Shown here: one piece after another, positions 44,445 to 52,521 of the stretch
How positions within the stretch are numbered: position 1 is the first letter of the stretch
Layout of the letters: every line of letters begins with the position of its first letter
From: an uncultured Lachnoanaerobaculum sp.
GTDB lineage: Bacteria > Bacillota > Clostridia > Lachnospirales > Lachnospiraceae
Assembly (NCBI RefSeq): GCF_938015485.1
Contig: NZ_CALLVU010000057.1
Span: forward strand, 36,353-100,352
Direction of reading: 5' to 3'
DNA length: 64,000 nucleotides
Translations under genes and position numbers: made by a program
Notes under the pieces: generated by a model
Seen by the model: the letters and a program-made list of their open reading frames with translations, nothing else
Told to the model about the DNA's origin: nothing
Databases searched by the model: none

Positions 44445-45998
44445 TTACTCCAGCTCAATCGTTCCCGGTGGCTTGCTGGTGATATCATAGAGTACCCTGT
44501 TTACATGGTCTACCTCATTGATAATCCTGTTGGTCACCTTTTCAAGTACTTCCCAAGGGAGTCTTGCAGCCTCTGCTGTCATAAAGTCTATTGTCTTAAC
44601 TGCACGAAGTGCTATGGCATAGTCATAAGTTCTGTAATCACCCATTACTCCTACGCTTCTCATATTTGTAAGAGCTGCAAAGTACTGGTTGATTTCCTGT
44701 GAAAGTCCTGCCTTATCTATCTCCTCACGGTATATAGCGTCTGCATCCTGAACTATCTTTACCTTCTCGGCTGTAACTTCACCGATAATTCTGATTCCGA
44801 GTCCCGGTCCCGGGAACGGCTGACGGTATACAAGATGCTTCGGTATACCAAGCTCAAGTCCCGCCTTTCTTACCTCATCCTTGAAAAGATCTCTAAGCGG
44901 CTCTATAATTTCCTTGAAATCAACATAGTCGGGAAGTCCTCCTACATTGTGATGTGACTTGATTACTACACTCTCTCCACCAAGTCCTGATTCTACAACA
45001 TCAGGGTAAATTGTTCCCTGTACTAAGAAATCTACCTTACCGATTTTTTTCGCCTCTTCTTCAAAGACTCTGATAAATTCCTCACCTATTATCTTACGCT
45101 TCTTTTCAGGCTCGCTTACACCAGCAAGTTTTGAGTAGAATCTTTCCGCCGCATTTACTCTGATGAAGTTCAGCTTATAATTGCCGTTCGGTCCGAATAC
45201 AGCCTCAACCTCATCACCTTCATTTTTTCTGAGAAGTCCATGGTCTACAAATACACAAGTAAGATTTTCACCTACCGCCTTGCTGAGCATTACTGCCGCA
45301 ACTGATGAGTCAACACCGCCTGAAAGCGCACAAAGCACCTTACCGTTGCCTACCTTTTCTTTGATTGCCTTTATACTGTTTTCCACAAATGCATCCATTT
45401 TCCAGTTACATTCACATTTGCAGACATTTTTTATAAAGTTTCCAAGCATTACAGAACCGTATTCTGAATGTAAAACCTCAGGATGGAACTGTATTCCGTA
45501 GAGATTCTTTGCCGTATTCTCATATGCAGCTACAGGGCAATCATCACTATGTGATGTAATCTCAAATCCTTCGCCAATTTTACTTATATAGTCTGTATGG
45601 CTCATCCATACAATGCTTTCCTTAGGCACATTCTCAAACAATGCACTGTCAGCCTTATCAACTGTAAGCTTTATTTTACCGTACTCTCTTACACTTGCTC
45701 TCTCTACCTTTCCGCCAAGCAGATGCTGCATAAGCTGTGCACCGTAGCATAGTCCAAGTACAGGAACTCCAAGTTCAAAAAGCTCCTTTGAATATGTGGC
45801 CGAATCAGGCAGATAGCAACTGTCCGGTCCTCCTGTAAGTATGATTCCCTTCGGATTTTTCTTCTTGATATCTTCTAAAGGGGTTTTATATGAATAGATC
45901 TCACAATATACATTGTTCTCTCTTACTCTTCTTGCAACTAATTGATTGTATTGGCCTCCAAAGTCCAAAACAATTATAAGCTCCTGCTTTAATTCCAT
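44445..45998 (-). CDS. guaA: GMP synthase (glutamine-hydrolysing)
   Basis: The 517-residue enzyme aminates XMP to GMP with glutamine. The N-terminal glutaminase has Cys in GLCYGAQLM and the His/Glu pair in FHPEV. The ATP-pyrophosphatase domain has the P-loop ALSGGVDSSVAA near residue 225. The dimerisation domain ends PPGTIELE. Length is normal. TAGGAG stands before the ATG. I saw no purine riboswitch in the 83-base gap upstream. Confidence 0.96.
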   Translation of the reverse strand: MELKQELIIVLDFGGQYNQLVARRVRENNVYCEIYSYKTPLEDIKKKNPKGIILTGGPDSCYLPDSATYSKELFELGVPVLGLCYGAQLMQHLLGGKVERASVREYGKIKLTVDKADSALFENVPKESIVWMSHTDYISKIGEGFEITSHSDDCPVAAYENTAKNLYGIQFHPEVLHSEYGSVMLGNFIKNVCKCECNWKMDAFVENSIKAIKEKVGNGKVLCALSGGVDSSVAAVMLSKAVGENLTCVFVDHGLLRKNEGDEVEAVFGPNGNYKLNFIRVNAAERFYSKLAGVSEPEKKRKIIGEEFIRVFEEEAKKIGKVDFLVQGTIYPDVVESGLGGESVVIKSHHNVGGLPDYVDFKEIIEPLRDLFKDEVRKAGLELGIPKHLVYRQPFPGPGLGIRIIGEVTAEKVKIVQDADAIYREEIDKAGLSQEINQYFAALTNMRSVGVMGDYRTYDYAIALRAVKTIDFMTAEAARLPWEVLEKVTNRIINEVDHVNRVLYDITSKPPGTIELE

Positions 45999-46081
45999 CT
46001 GTATCTCCTATACTTGATAAAATAATTTTACTTACAATAATATATCCTAAATAGTAAAAAAACGCAATTATTAAGTTGTCT

Positions 46082-47089
46082 TTAATGCTTATCCTTTGCA
46101 ACGCTTGTTGATATTATAAAAGCTCTCATATTCTTATTTTCATCAATTCGTATATAGGCATAATACTCATTCCAGAATATAGAATCACTGTTGGTACGCC
46201 ATGATATTCCATATACCGAATCCGTAGGATCGGATTCATCCGGTATCATCCAAAGTTTCTTTTTAAAAAGCTTTTTTAAATCATCTGTATAAAATGTACC
46301 CAACAAACTCAAATCACCAAGCTTGACATCTATATCCGAACTTTTAAGTGCATCTTTACAGTCCTTATCCATATAGAAATTCACTACCTTGGCATCCTTT
46401 ATATCCACATCTTTATCAAGACTTCCGTACAAATCTATTGCACCTATAAGTGTATCATCTTTTGCCAATAAATATTGTGCTCCCCTTAAGGTCTCTCCTG
46501 TACTTCTATATCCTTTTTCTACATTAATATCCTGATTTTCGTCATATTTGGTATACGAGCCGCTTGTCAGCATTTCACTGTATTCATATGTATTCTCATC
46601 ATTCATTATATATATGTCAAAGCCTTTATCCAAGAGGTCTGAAACACTTGTTTTACTCATTGTTACTTTCATATTTCCAATAGTCATTACAGGAGGCTTT
46701 ACCGGCACGCCTATAAGAATATACCAAAAGCATAAATAAACAAATAATAAAGCCATCCCCGAAAGAGTAAGTATAACGTTGGTCTTACGTCCGCTTGCAT
46801 TTATAAGTGCTCTGACAGGTATAGCTACAATCATACCTCCAAGGGACGCAAAAGCCGGTCCGACAAAACTCATCAGCTTTATTACTGTAAGAAATACTAT
46901 AGCTATAACCAAAATATGAAAAAACAAGTCACTGATTTTCATTTTGCCGCTACCGCTTTTAGAACTTTTCTCTCCGCTTATACCATACTCGGAACTTTTG
47001 TTAAGCCTGTTCATCAACCAAAGAAGTATAGCAACATACCAAAATCCCAGAAATACCATTAACCCTATAAATATTAATCTGACGCTCAT
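46082..47089 (-). CDS. Membrane protein of unknown function
   Basis: The 335-residue protein has an N-terminal helix (LIFIGLMVFLGFWYVAILLW), a short basic/Ser-rich loop, three more helices to about residue 125, then an extracytoplasmic domain of 200 residues. The soluble part has repeated beta-strand character. I recognise no family. It lies upstream of guaA on the same strand with 83 bases between them and divergent from glmS. Confidence 0.6.
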   Translation of the reverse strand: MSVRLIFIGLMVFLGFWYVAILLWLMNRLNKSSEYGISGEKSSKSGSGKMKISDLFFHILVIAIVFLTVIKLMSFVGPAFASLGGMIVAIPVRALINASGRKTNVILTLSGMALLFVYLCFWYILIGVPVKPPVMTIGNMKVTMSKTSVSDLLDKGFDIYIMNDENTYEYSEMLTSGSYTKYDENQDINVEKGYRSTGETLRGAQYLLAKDDTLIGAIDLYGSLDKDVDIKDAKVVNFYMDKDCKDALKSSDIDVKLGDLSLLGTFYTDDLKKLFKKKLWMIPDESDPTDSVYGISWRTNSDSIFWNEYYAYIRIDENKNMRAFIISTSVAKDKH

Positions 47090-47172
47090 ACTTATCCCTT
47101 CCCTTACTGCATTTATATAATATTATTCTACCATATTTTATATAAAATTTTTTTAATTTTTGCAAAAAAGCA

Positions 47173-47201
47173 TTCACAAGTTCTTTTTGATGTGTTATCA
47201 T
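47173..47201 (+). promoter_or_regulatory. Putative glmS promoter
   Basis: TTCACA and TATCAT are separated by 17 bases, 40 bases upstream of the ribozyme cleavage site. Confidence 0.5.
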
Positions 47202-47240
47202 AACACAAATTTTTCTTTTCTGAGGAAAAAAGGAAGATTA

Positions 47241-47382
47241 GCGCCGGGGCTTCGGATAAACCCAAGCTGACGAGGTAAACAGTTATCGAAATATTCGGCG
47301 GATGCTGTTTCGGAGTAGTGTATCGTAAGAGGAAGACAAAAAGCGAAATCAAGATCGTAACAAAAGCTTTCTTCGCACAATA
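47241..47382 (+). ncRNA. glmS ribozyme (glucosamine-6-phosphate activated)
   Basis: The leader contains the conserved core pieces in order: AGCGCC at 47240 with cleavage expected between A47240 and G47241, then GCTGACGAGG, ATCGAAATATTCGGCGGATG, and a final stem-loop region before a 20-base spacer to the glmS ribosome binding site. On binding glucosamine 6-phosphate the RNA cuts itself and the mRNA is degraded, which lowers GlmS when the product is plentiful. The 3' boundary is approximate. Confidence 0.93.
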
Positions 47383-47406
47383 AACAATCAAATAGGAGAA
47401 AATACA

Positions 47407-49248
47407 ATGTGCGGTATTGTCGGTTTTGTTGGGCAGGGGAGTACAAAGGGTATTCTACTGTCCGGTCTTTCGCGTCTTGAATACAGAGGTTATGATTCTG
47501 CGGGAATAGCCCTTTATTCAAGACCTTTCACTGTGGTGAAAGCTGTAGGTAAATTAAAAGAGTTGAAAAATAAGGTAGCAGCTTCCAAAGAATGTGAACT
47601 TCCCTGCTCTATGGGTATCGGTCACACACGCTGGGCAACTCATGGTAAGGCCGATGAAAAAAATGCCCATCCACATCTGTCAATGCATAAGGAAGTGGTG
47701 TTGGTACATAACGGTATTATTGAAAACTTTGCAGATTTAAAGAACTTTTTACAAGAAAAAGGCTACAGTTTCTATTCAGACACAGATACTGAAGTGGCTG
47801 TAAATCTGATTGAGTATTTTTACCTAAAGGAAAAGAATGTCTTAAAAGCACTCCTCGCAGTACAAAAGGAGTTGAAAGGTTCTTACGCCTTTGCAATTAT
47901 GTTCAAGGATGATGCTGATACACTTTATGCCATGAGAAAGGACAGTCCTTTGGTTGTAGGAAAGGGAGAAAACGGATTCTATCCGGCTTCAGATGTCTCA
48001 GCCTTTCTTGATTATACCAAGGAGTTCTATAAATTAGAAAATAAAGAAATTTTAAGCATTACAAAAAATGAAATACATATATACAACAAAAACGGAGAAG
48101 AGGTAAAGCGTTCCTCCACTATTGCAGAGCTTGACAGCAGTATGATTCATAAAGGAGAATATCTTCACTTTATGGAAAAGGAAATCTTTGAGCAGCCACA
48201 GGCTGTACAGGATACTCTGCTTTATGCCTGCAATCAGGACAATGATCAATTTTCCTATGAAGCATTCTCAATGAGCGAAAAGGATTTCCGAGATATTACA
48301 AGAATCAGGGTCATTGCATGCGGCTCCGCCTACCACGCAGGCTATGTATTAAAGTCCGTTTGTGAAAGGTTGGCAAGAGTTCCGGTACAGGTAGAGCTTG
48401 CAAGTGAGTTTCGCTACAATCACCCTATATTAGAAGACGGAGAAATTGTAATCGGTATCAGCCAGTCGGGAGAGACTGCGGATACTTTAGCCGCAATAAA
48501 GGAAGCCAAAAAATTGGGGGCTAAAACCCTTTCCATAGTAAATGTAAACGGCTCAGCCATTGCCGGTGAATCCGACTTTGTCTTTTATACACAGGCAGGA
48601 CCTGAAATTGCGGTAGCCACCACCAAGGCCTATAGCTGCCAGCTTGTTGCCGGCTATATTTTCTCACTGCTGTTAGCTAAAGCAAAGGAAAAAATTAATG
48701 ACGCAGAAGTCCGTATTCTCAAAGATGAGCTTTTCAGCCTTCCCGGTAAGATTCAACAATGTCTTTCACTTGACAGTGACACCCTGCCTATGGCAAAAAA
48801 ACTGAAGGATAATAAAAATATTTTCTTTCTTGGAAGAGGTCTTGACTGGGCAGTCTCCATGGAAGGAGCTTTGAAGCTTAAAGAAATCAGCTATATTCAC
48901 TGTGAAAGCTACAGCAGCGGTGAGTTAAAGCACGGTACCATCAGCTTAATAGAAAAGGACAGTCCTGTGATTGCTCTTCTTTCTCAAGAGGAGCTTGCCG
49001 CAAAGAGCATTTCAAATATTCACGAGGTAAAAAGCCGTGGTGCCAACTGCTTTGCTTTCACCATGGAGGATATTTCAGTAGAGGAAGACGACTTTGAACA
49101 AATACTTAGCGTCCCGAAGACCCAACCTCTCTTTGCAGGAAGTCTTTTGGTAGTTCCATTACAATTTCTATCCTATCAGGTAAGTCTCCTAAAGGGCTTA
49201 GACCCTGACAAGCCGAGAAACTTGGCAAAGTCAGTTACGGTGGAATAA
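47407..49248 (+). CDS. glmS: Glutamine-fructose-6-phosphate aminotransferase
   Basis: The 613-residue enzyme makes glucosamine 6-phosphate for cell-wall precursors. Cys2 (MCGIVGFVG) is the glutaminase nucleophile. The SIS isomerase domains have GISQSGETADT and the second repeat near 480 (FFLGRGLDWAVSMEGALKL), and the protein ends KSVTVE as usual. GGAG precedes the ATG. It is controlled by the ribozyme in its leader. Confidence 0.97.
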   Translation: MCGIVGFVGQGSTKGILLSGLSRLEYRGYDSAGIALYSRPFTVVKAVGKLKELKNKVAASKECELPCSMGIGHTRWATHGKADEKNAHPHLSMHKEVVLVHNGIIENFADLKNFLQEKGYSFYSDTDTEVAVNLIEYFYLKEKNVLKALLAVQKELKGSYAFAIMFKDDADTLYAMRKDSPLVVGKGENGFYPASDVSAFLDYTKEFYKLENKEILSITKNEIHIYNKNGEEVKRSSTIAELDSSMIHKGEYLHFMEKEIFEQPQAVQDTLLYACNQDNDQFSYEAFSMSEKDFRDITRIRVIACGSAYHAGYVLKSVCERLARVPVQVELASEFRYNHPILEDGEIVIGISQSGETADTLAAIKEAKKLGAKTLSIVNVNGSAIAGESDFVFYTQAGPEIAVATTKAYSCQLVAGYIFSLLLAKAKEKINDAEVRILKDELFSLPGKIQQCLSLDSDTLPMAKKLKDNKNIFFLGRGLDWAVSMEGALKLKEISYIHCESYSSGELKHGTISLIEKDSPVIALLSQEELAAKSISNIHEVKSRGANCFAFTMEDISVEEDDFEQILSVPKTQPLFAGSLLVVPLQFLSYQVSLLKGLDPDKPRNLAKSVTVE

Positions 49249-49637
49249 AAAAATTTTTTTAAATAATGGAAGTCCAATACTTTGACATTTTTACCACCAT
49301 GCCAAAATCAAGGATTCCTTGCTGCCGGTATTATCTCTGGCTGTCTATCGGAAATTAACGATAAATCAAATATAAGGACAGCTTTAGGTAGTATGTCTAT
49401 GACTGCATGCACCTTATTAAATGACTATGAATAAAACATTAATATCCATCTCTATAAGCCTTTTACTGATTTCATATCTGTAAATGGTTTTTCAACCCTG
49501 ACTGTAACCACCAACGTTTCGTCAGGGTTAGACTTTCTTAACTTCCTAACTGCTCCAACTATTCTTTTTGCATCAGAAATATAGCTTATTACTACTTCTA
49601 TCTTTATTGAATTCGTTGTCAATTTTTCTTCTATTTA
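49249..49637 (+). other. Gene-poor island edge with a short relic frame
   Basis: A plus-strand frame at 49309-49434 codes about 41 residues (FLAAGIISGCLSEINDKSN and more, ending CTLLNDYE) without a start signal. The small-residue helix recalls the C-terminal end of a PfkB-type kinase, but weakly. The remaining bases show no gene. Confidence 0.4.
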
Positions 49638-49651
49638 TCGCATTTTTGCGA
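49638..49651. promoter_or_regulatory. Repressor operator candidate O1
   Basis: TCGCA-TTTT-TGCGA is a perfect palindrome about 150 bases upstream of the CI/LexA-like repressor gene. A GCGATTTTT half-site lies at 49707. Confidence 0.5.
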
Positions 49652-49736
49652 CAAGTTCATAATAAATCTTTTTGCATTTTTTGTTAATATTATTTTTTCG
49701 TCAAATGCGATTTTTCACTTCTTATACATCTAAATG

Positions 49737-49765
49737 TTGCATATTTGCAAATAAATTTGTATAAT
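49737..49765 (+). promoter_or_regulatory. Repressor gene promoter with overlapping operator O2
   Basis: TTGCAT (-35) and TATAAT (-10) are 17 bases apart. The palindrome TTGCA-TATT-TGCAA at 49737-49750 overlaps the -35, as expected for autorepression. Confidence 0.6.
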
Positions 49766-49795
49766 TACACCATCCTAATAAAAGGAGTTTTTAAG

Positions 49796-50428
49796 ATGAC
49801 GATAGGTGAAAGAATAAAGCAAAGACGAAAAGAACTTGGATTATCGGTCGATGAAGTGGCTGATAAACTTGGTAAAAATAGAGCAACTGTATACAGATAT
49901 GAGAGTAACAATATTGAGAATTTTCCGGTAGGCACACTTGAGCCTATAGCCAAAATATTAGAAACAACTCCTTCTAAGCTTATGGGATGGAATAGTAATG
50001 ATGATTTGCCAAATGGTAAATCTGAATCAATTAGCATACCAAAAGGCGTAAAAATTCCCGTCCTTGGTGATGTAGCAGTCGGTATACCCATAGAAGATAT
50101 TATTGATTATGAGGAGATAGACGAAAACCTTGCAAGACGAGGAGATTTCTTCGGGTTTCGTATAAAAGGTAATTCAATGTCTCCAAGGATTCAGTCCGGG
50201 GATGTTGTAATCGTAAGAGTTCAGTCAGATGTAGACTCGGGAGATATTGTAATCGCTAAGGTAAATGGTGATGATCCCTGTTGCAAAAGGCTCCAAAAAC
50301 ATGATGACGGCATAAGCCTTATATCTTTAAACCCTGACTATGAACCTATGTTTTTTAGCAAGAAAGATATAATTAATTTACCGGTAAATATCATAGGTAA
50401 AGTAGTAGAGCTTAGAGGGAAGTTTTAA
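49796..50428 (+). CDS. XRE-S24 repressor (phage CI/LexA-like)
   Basis: The 210-residue protein has an N-terminal helix-turn-helix (ELGLSVDEVADKLGKNRATV) and a C-terminal S24 self-cleavage domain with Ser in GNSMSPRIQSGD and Lys in VIAKVNGDDPCCKR. The likely cleavage dipeptide is in the VLGDVAVGIP region. Such repressors keep prophages or integrative elements quiet and are inactivated by RecA filaments after DNA damage. GGAG precedes ATG 49796. No lytic or transfer genes remain next to it. Confidence 0.88.
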   Translation: MTIGERIKQRRKELGLSVDEVADKLGKNRATVYRYESNNIENFPVGTLEPIAKILETTPSKLMGWNSNDDLPNGKSESISIPKGVKIPVLGDVAVGIPIEDIIDYEEIDENLARRGDFFGFRIKGNSMSPRIQSGDVVIVRVQSDVDSGDIVIAKVNGDDPCCKRLQKHDDGISLISLNPDYEPMFFSKKDIINLPVNIIGKVVELRGKF

Positions 50429-50470
50429 AAAGTCAAGGTTAGAGAAGTATAAGATGCAATACTCTATTTC

Positions 50471-50500
50471 TTGTCTTATGATATCAAATATGATACTATT
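50471..50500 (+). promoter_or_regulatory. Promoter and possible HicB operator before hicA
   Basis: TTGTCT and TACTAT stand 17 bases apart. Two direct TATGATA repeats, 12 bases apart, lie across them and could be the antitoxin binding site. Confidence 0.4.
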
Positions 50501-50518
50501 GATAATAAAGGGGTACAA

Positions 50519-50779
50519 ATGAGCACTATTGAAAAAAGAATCGAAAAATTTTACAGAAAACCTATTCCTAACGACATAACATTTGATGATGTTGAGGCTC
50601 TTGCTTTGTATTTTGGTTGTAAAATTGCTACCGGTGGTAAACATAGTAAAAAAATCGTACACATTCCTTCCGGTACAGTTATACCAATTCCAATACATGG
50701 TAAGACAATAGGTGAAGCGTATGTAAAACAATTAAAACTTTTATTTGATAGCATATGCATGGAGGAGGAAAACAAATGA
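50519..50779 (+). CDS. hicA: HicA-family mRNA interferase toxin
   Basis: The 86-residue protein has the HicA dsRBD-like pattern: DVEALALYFGCKIATGGKHSK, a strand ending at VHIPSG, and an IPIHGKTIGEAYVKQL tail. The His in GGKHSK is the probable catalytic residue. HicA cleaves mRNA when free. AAAGGGG precedes ATG 50519. The TGA stop overlaps the HicB start (ATGA), so the pair is translationally coupled. Confidence 0.82.
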   Translation: MSTIEKRIEKFYRKPIPNDITFDDVEALALYFGCKIATGGKHSKKIVHIPSGTVIPIPIHGKTIGEAYVKQLKLLFDSICMEEENK

Positions 50780-51222
50780 AATATCCATTTAAAGTATATC
50801 AAATGCAGGTGGACAACCATATATTTTGGGTAGCAGAAAGTAAATCTCTAAAGGGATGTGTTGGACAGGGAGACTCATGTGAAATAGCAATCTCTGAATT
50901 GGAACAAAATGAAATAGAGTGGTTAGAAACTGCCATGGAATTCAATATCCCTATACCAAACAAAGAATACATAACAGAAAAGACTTATAGCGGTAAAGTT
51001 TCGCTTAGAATATCTCCCATTACACATGAAGAAGCTTCTAATTTAGCCGCTGAATTGGGAATAAGTCTTAACCAGTATATAAATGATGCTATTTTAACAT
51101 ATAACAATAAAGTACATGTGCAGAGCAACAAACCTAAGAACGATACTATAACTTCCAACGTAATTCCGATAGGTAAAAAGAAAGATAGTTTAAAATTCAA
51201 TATGGAGCTTAAGGAGAATTAG
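50776..51222 (+). CDS. hicB: HicB-family antitoxin with long C-terminal extension
   Basis: The 148-residue protein has the HicB RNase H-like fold at residues 1-75 (KSLKGCVGQGDSCEIAISEL) and a ribbon-helix-helix domain at about 77-110 (KVSLRISPITHEEASNLAAE, LGISLNQYINDAIL). A further 38-residue tail, rich in Lys, Asn and Ser, follows. It binds HicA and the operator. The tail exceeds a typical HicB and could be the chaperone-dependence segment seen in toxin-antitoxin-chaperone systems. The next gene starts directly after its stop. Confidence 0.82.
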   Translation: MKYPFKVYQMQVDNHIFWVAESKSLKGCVGQGDSCEIAISELEQNEIEWLETAMEFNIPIPNKEYITEKTYSGKVSLRISPITHEEASNLAAELGISLNQYINDAILTYNNKVHVQSNKPKNDTITSNVIPIGKKKDSLKFNMELKEN

Positions 51223-51612
51223 ATGGAGAAATTAGTTATCACACAATTAAAAACAACCAAGGTTTCTATAGTTAATATAGAAGAAGCCTACGATGTTGCA
51301 TTAAACGTTGAAATAAATAGAAGTACACATAAAATAACTTCTGATGACAAGTTTAGTTATTTTTATGGCGAGTATACAGTCAATATAGTAAGATCTGATG
51401 AGACCAATGACAACCGTACATTCTCACTTGAATATAATGTTTCCGCAAATTTTTATACCCATGATCCTTCAATGGATATAAAAGATGTAACTGATTTAAT
51501 CACAGTTTCAATAGCTCCTCACTTAAGAGCAGGGATAGCTTCTCTCATGGGAGCCTGTGGTTTGCAACCGATTTTAATACCTGAACTTTTTGAAGCACCA
51601 CAACAACAATAA
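51223..51612 (+). CDS. SecB-like chaperone of a toxin-antitoxin-chaperone module
   Basis: The 129-residue protein has a beta-rich N-terminal half and a C-terminus (APHLRAGIASLMGACGLQPI, then LIPELFEAPQQQ). This resembles the end of SecB, where MFPYARECVSDLVTRGTFP is followed by QLNLAPVNF. SecB normally belongs to Proteobacteria; in other phyla SecB-like genes often sit beside toxin-antitoxin pairs and make the antitoxin stable. It starts at the base after the hicB stop, with GGAG inside the hicB end. Its link to HicAB is inferred from position. Confidence 0.72.
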   Translation: MEKLVITQLKTTKVSIVNIEEAYDVALNVEINRSTHKITSDDKFSYFYGEYTVNIVRSDETNDNRTFSLEYNVSANFYTHDPSMDIKDVTDLITVSIAPHLRAGIASLMGACGLQPILIPELFEAPQQQ

Positions 51613-51768
51613 TTAAAAAGCCACCTGTTTTCCCAGATGGCAAAACATACTATTGCAAGCTGTTGCTCACTACGATATGCCCTCAACAGGCTATGTTGTA
51701 CCATAATAGCAGCCGTTTTTGAAATGGCTGTTATTTTTGTACTCAATTTTAGAAAGTAAACATTATAA
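51613..51768 (+). other. Short intergenic stretch with two hairpins
   Basis: The hairpin GCCACCTG/CAGATGGC at 51621-51642 lies just past the SecB-like gene and may terminate it. A second hairpin follows at 51703-51738. No gene is apparent. Confidence 0.5.
51703..51738 (+). terminator. Intrinsic terminator
   Basis: AATAGCAGCC pairs with GGCTGTTATT around a T-rich loop and is followed by a T-run on the plus strand. Confidence 0.7.
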
Positions 51769-51996
51769 GATTACCCAACTCTTTCGGATAGGTATATAAG
51801 ATATAATGATAATTCTTATGACTTAAAGACTGATACAATTACATTTAAAGAAGTATATGACAAGTGGTCCGATAAGCACTTTGAAACAATGAAGAATGCA
51901 AATAGCTATAATGCTGCATACTCTATATGTTCTGCATTATATAATATGACTTTTAAAAATATTAAGCTTAGCCATCTGCAGGCCGTAGTGGATTAA
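51769..51996 (+). pseudogene. Tyrosine integrase fragment
   Basis: The open frame (stop TAA 51994-51996) codes TITFKEVYDKWSDKHFETMK, then SYNAAYSICSALYNM and IKLSHLQAVVD. This is the pattern of the core-binding SAM-like domain of Tn916/phage-type integrases, in which YNLCS and HLQxVID are typical. The arm-binding start and the whole catalytic domain with the R-H-R-Y residues are missing. It marks a former integrative element. Confidence 0.8.
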
Positions 51997-52039
51997 GCTT
52001 GAAGCAATCAATAAGATATAAATAAGATTTGAGGATAAT

Positions 52040-52396
52040 ATGGATAAGACTAAATATAAAAATACTCATAGAGATAATCACTATGACAGGCTGGAGCTGG
52101 CAGTACCTAAAGGGATGAAACAAATGATAAAATCTATGGCAAATACTAAGGGAATGTCTGTAAATTCTTACTTGATAGACCTTATAAGAAAGGATCAGGA
52201 AGGAATGTTTGATACTATGCAGATAGCGGAAAAGAATAGAGAAAAAATATCCGGCATTACCGGAAATATGCATGACGGCTATGATGTGATATTTAATGAC
52301 GGCCATCTTATACACTGCCGGACTAAAAAGGATGTCAGAAGTGCTATTATTTCATATCTTACGGAAGATTGCAAAAGTCTTACGGAAGATATCTAA
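52040..52396 (+). CDS. Arc/CopG-like DNA-binding protein of a mobile element
   Basis: The 118-residue protein has an N-terminal ribbon-helix-helix (YDRLELAVPKGMKQMIKSMA, SVNSYLIDLIRKD) and a C-terminal alpha/beta segment (GYDVIFNDGHLIHCRTKKDV). Proteins of this type accompany integrases in integrative elements. GAGGA stands before the ATG. It lies between the integrase fragment and a set of short direct repeats next to rpsI. Confidence 0.75.
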   Translation: MDKTKYKNTHRDNHYDRLELAVPKGMKQMIKSMANTKGMSVNSYLIDLIRKDQEGMFDTMQIAEKNREKISGITGNMHDGYDVIFNDGHLIHCRTKKDVRSAIISYLTEDCKSLTEDI

Positions 52397-52402
52397 ATTC
52401 TT

Positions 52403-52434
52403 GTTACTAGTATGTTACTATCTTGTTACTAGTA
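52403..52434. repeat. Three 11-bp-spaced GTTACTA repeats
   Basis: GTTACTA occurs at 52403, 52414 and 52425, an exact 11-base period; the outer two extend to CTTGTTACTAGTA. They may be arm-type integrase binding sites or binding sites of the Arc-like protein. Confidence 0.7.
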
Positions 52435-52466
52435 AGCAAAATCAGATAGAATTTCAACAAAGAAAA

Positions 52467-52504
52467 ACCCTGTATATCCAAGGTTTTTCTTGAATATACA
52501 GGGT
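52467..52504. terminator. Terminator after rpsI
   Basis: ACCCTGTATAT pairs perfectly with ATATACAGGGT, 18 bases beyond the rpsI stop. On the minus strand it is followed by TTTTTC. Confidence 0.85.
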
Positions 52505-52521
52505 ATAATTTTGTCTGTTTA

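Noticed and set aside
45999..46081. Purine riboswitch upstream of guaA
   Set aside because: The 83-base gap shows none of the conserved loop elements and is too short for aptamer plus switch.
47128..47521. Minus-strand frames across the glmS leader
   Set aside because: They lie opposite a conserved ribozyme and the 5' end of glmS and show no protein-like signature.
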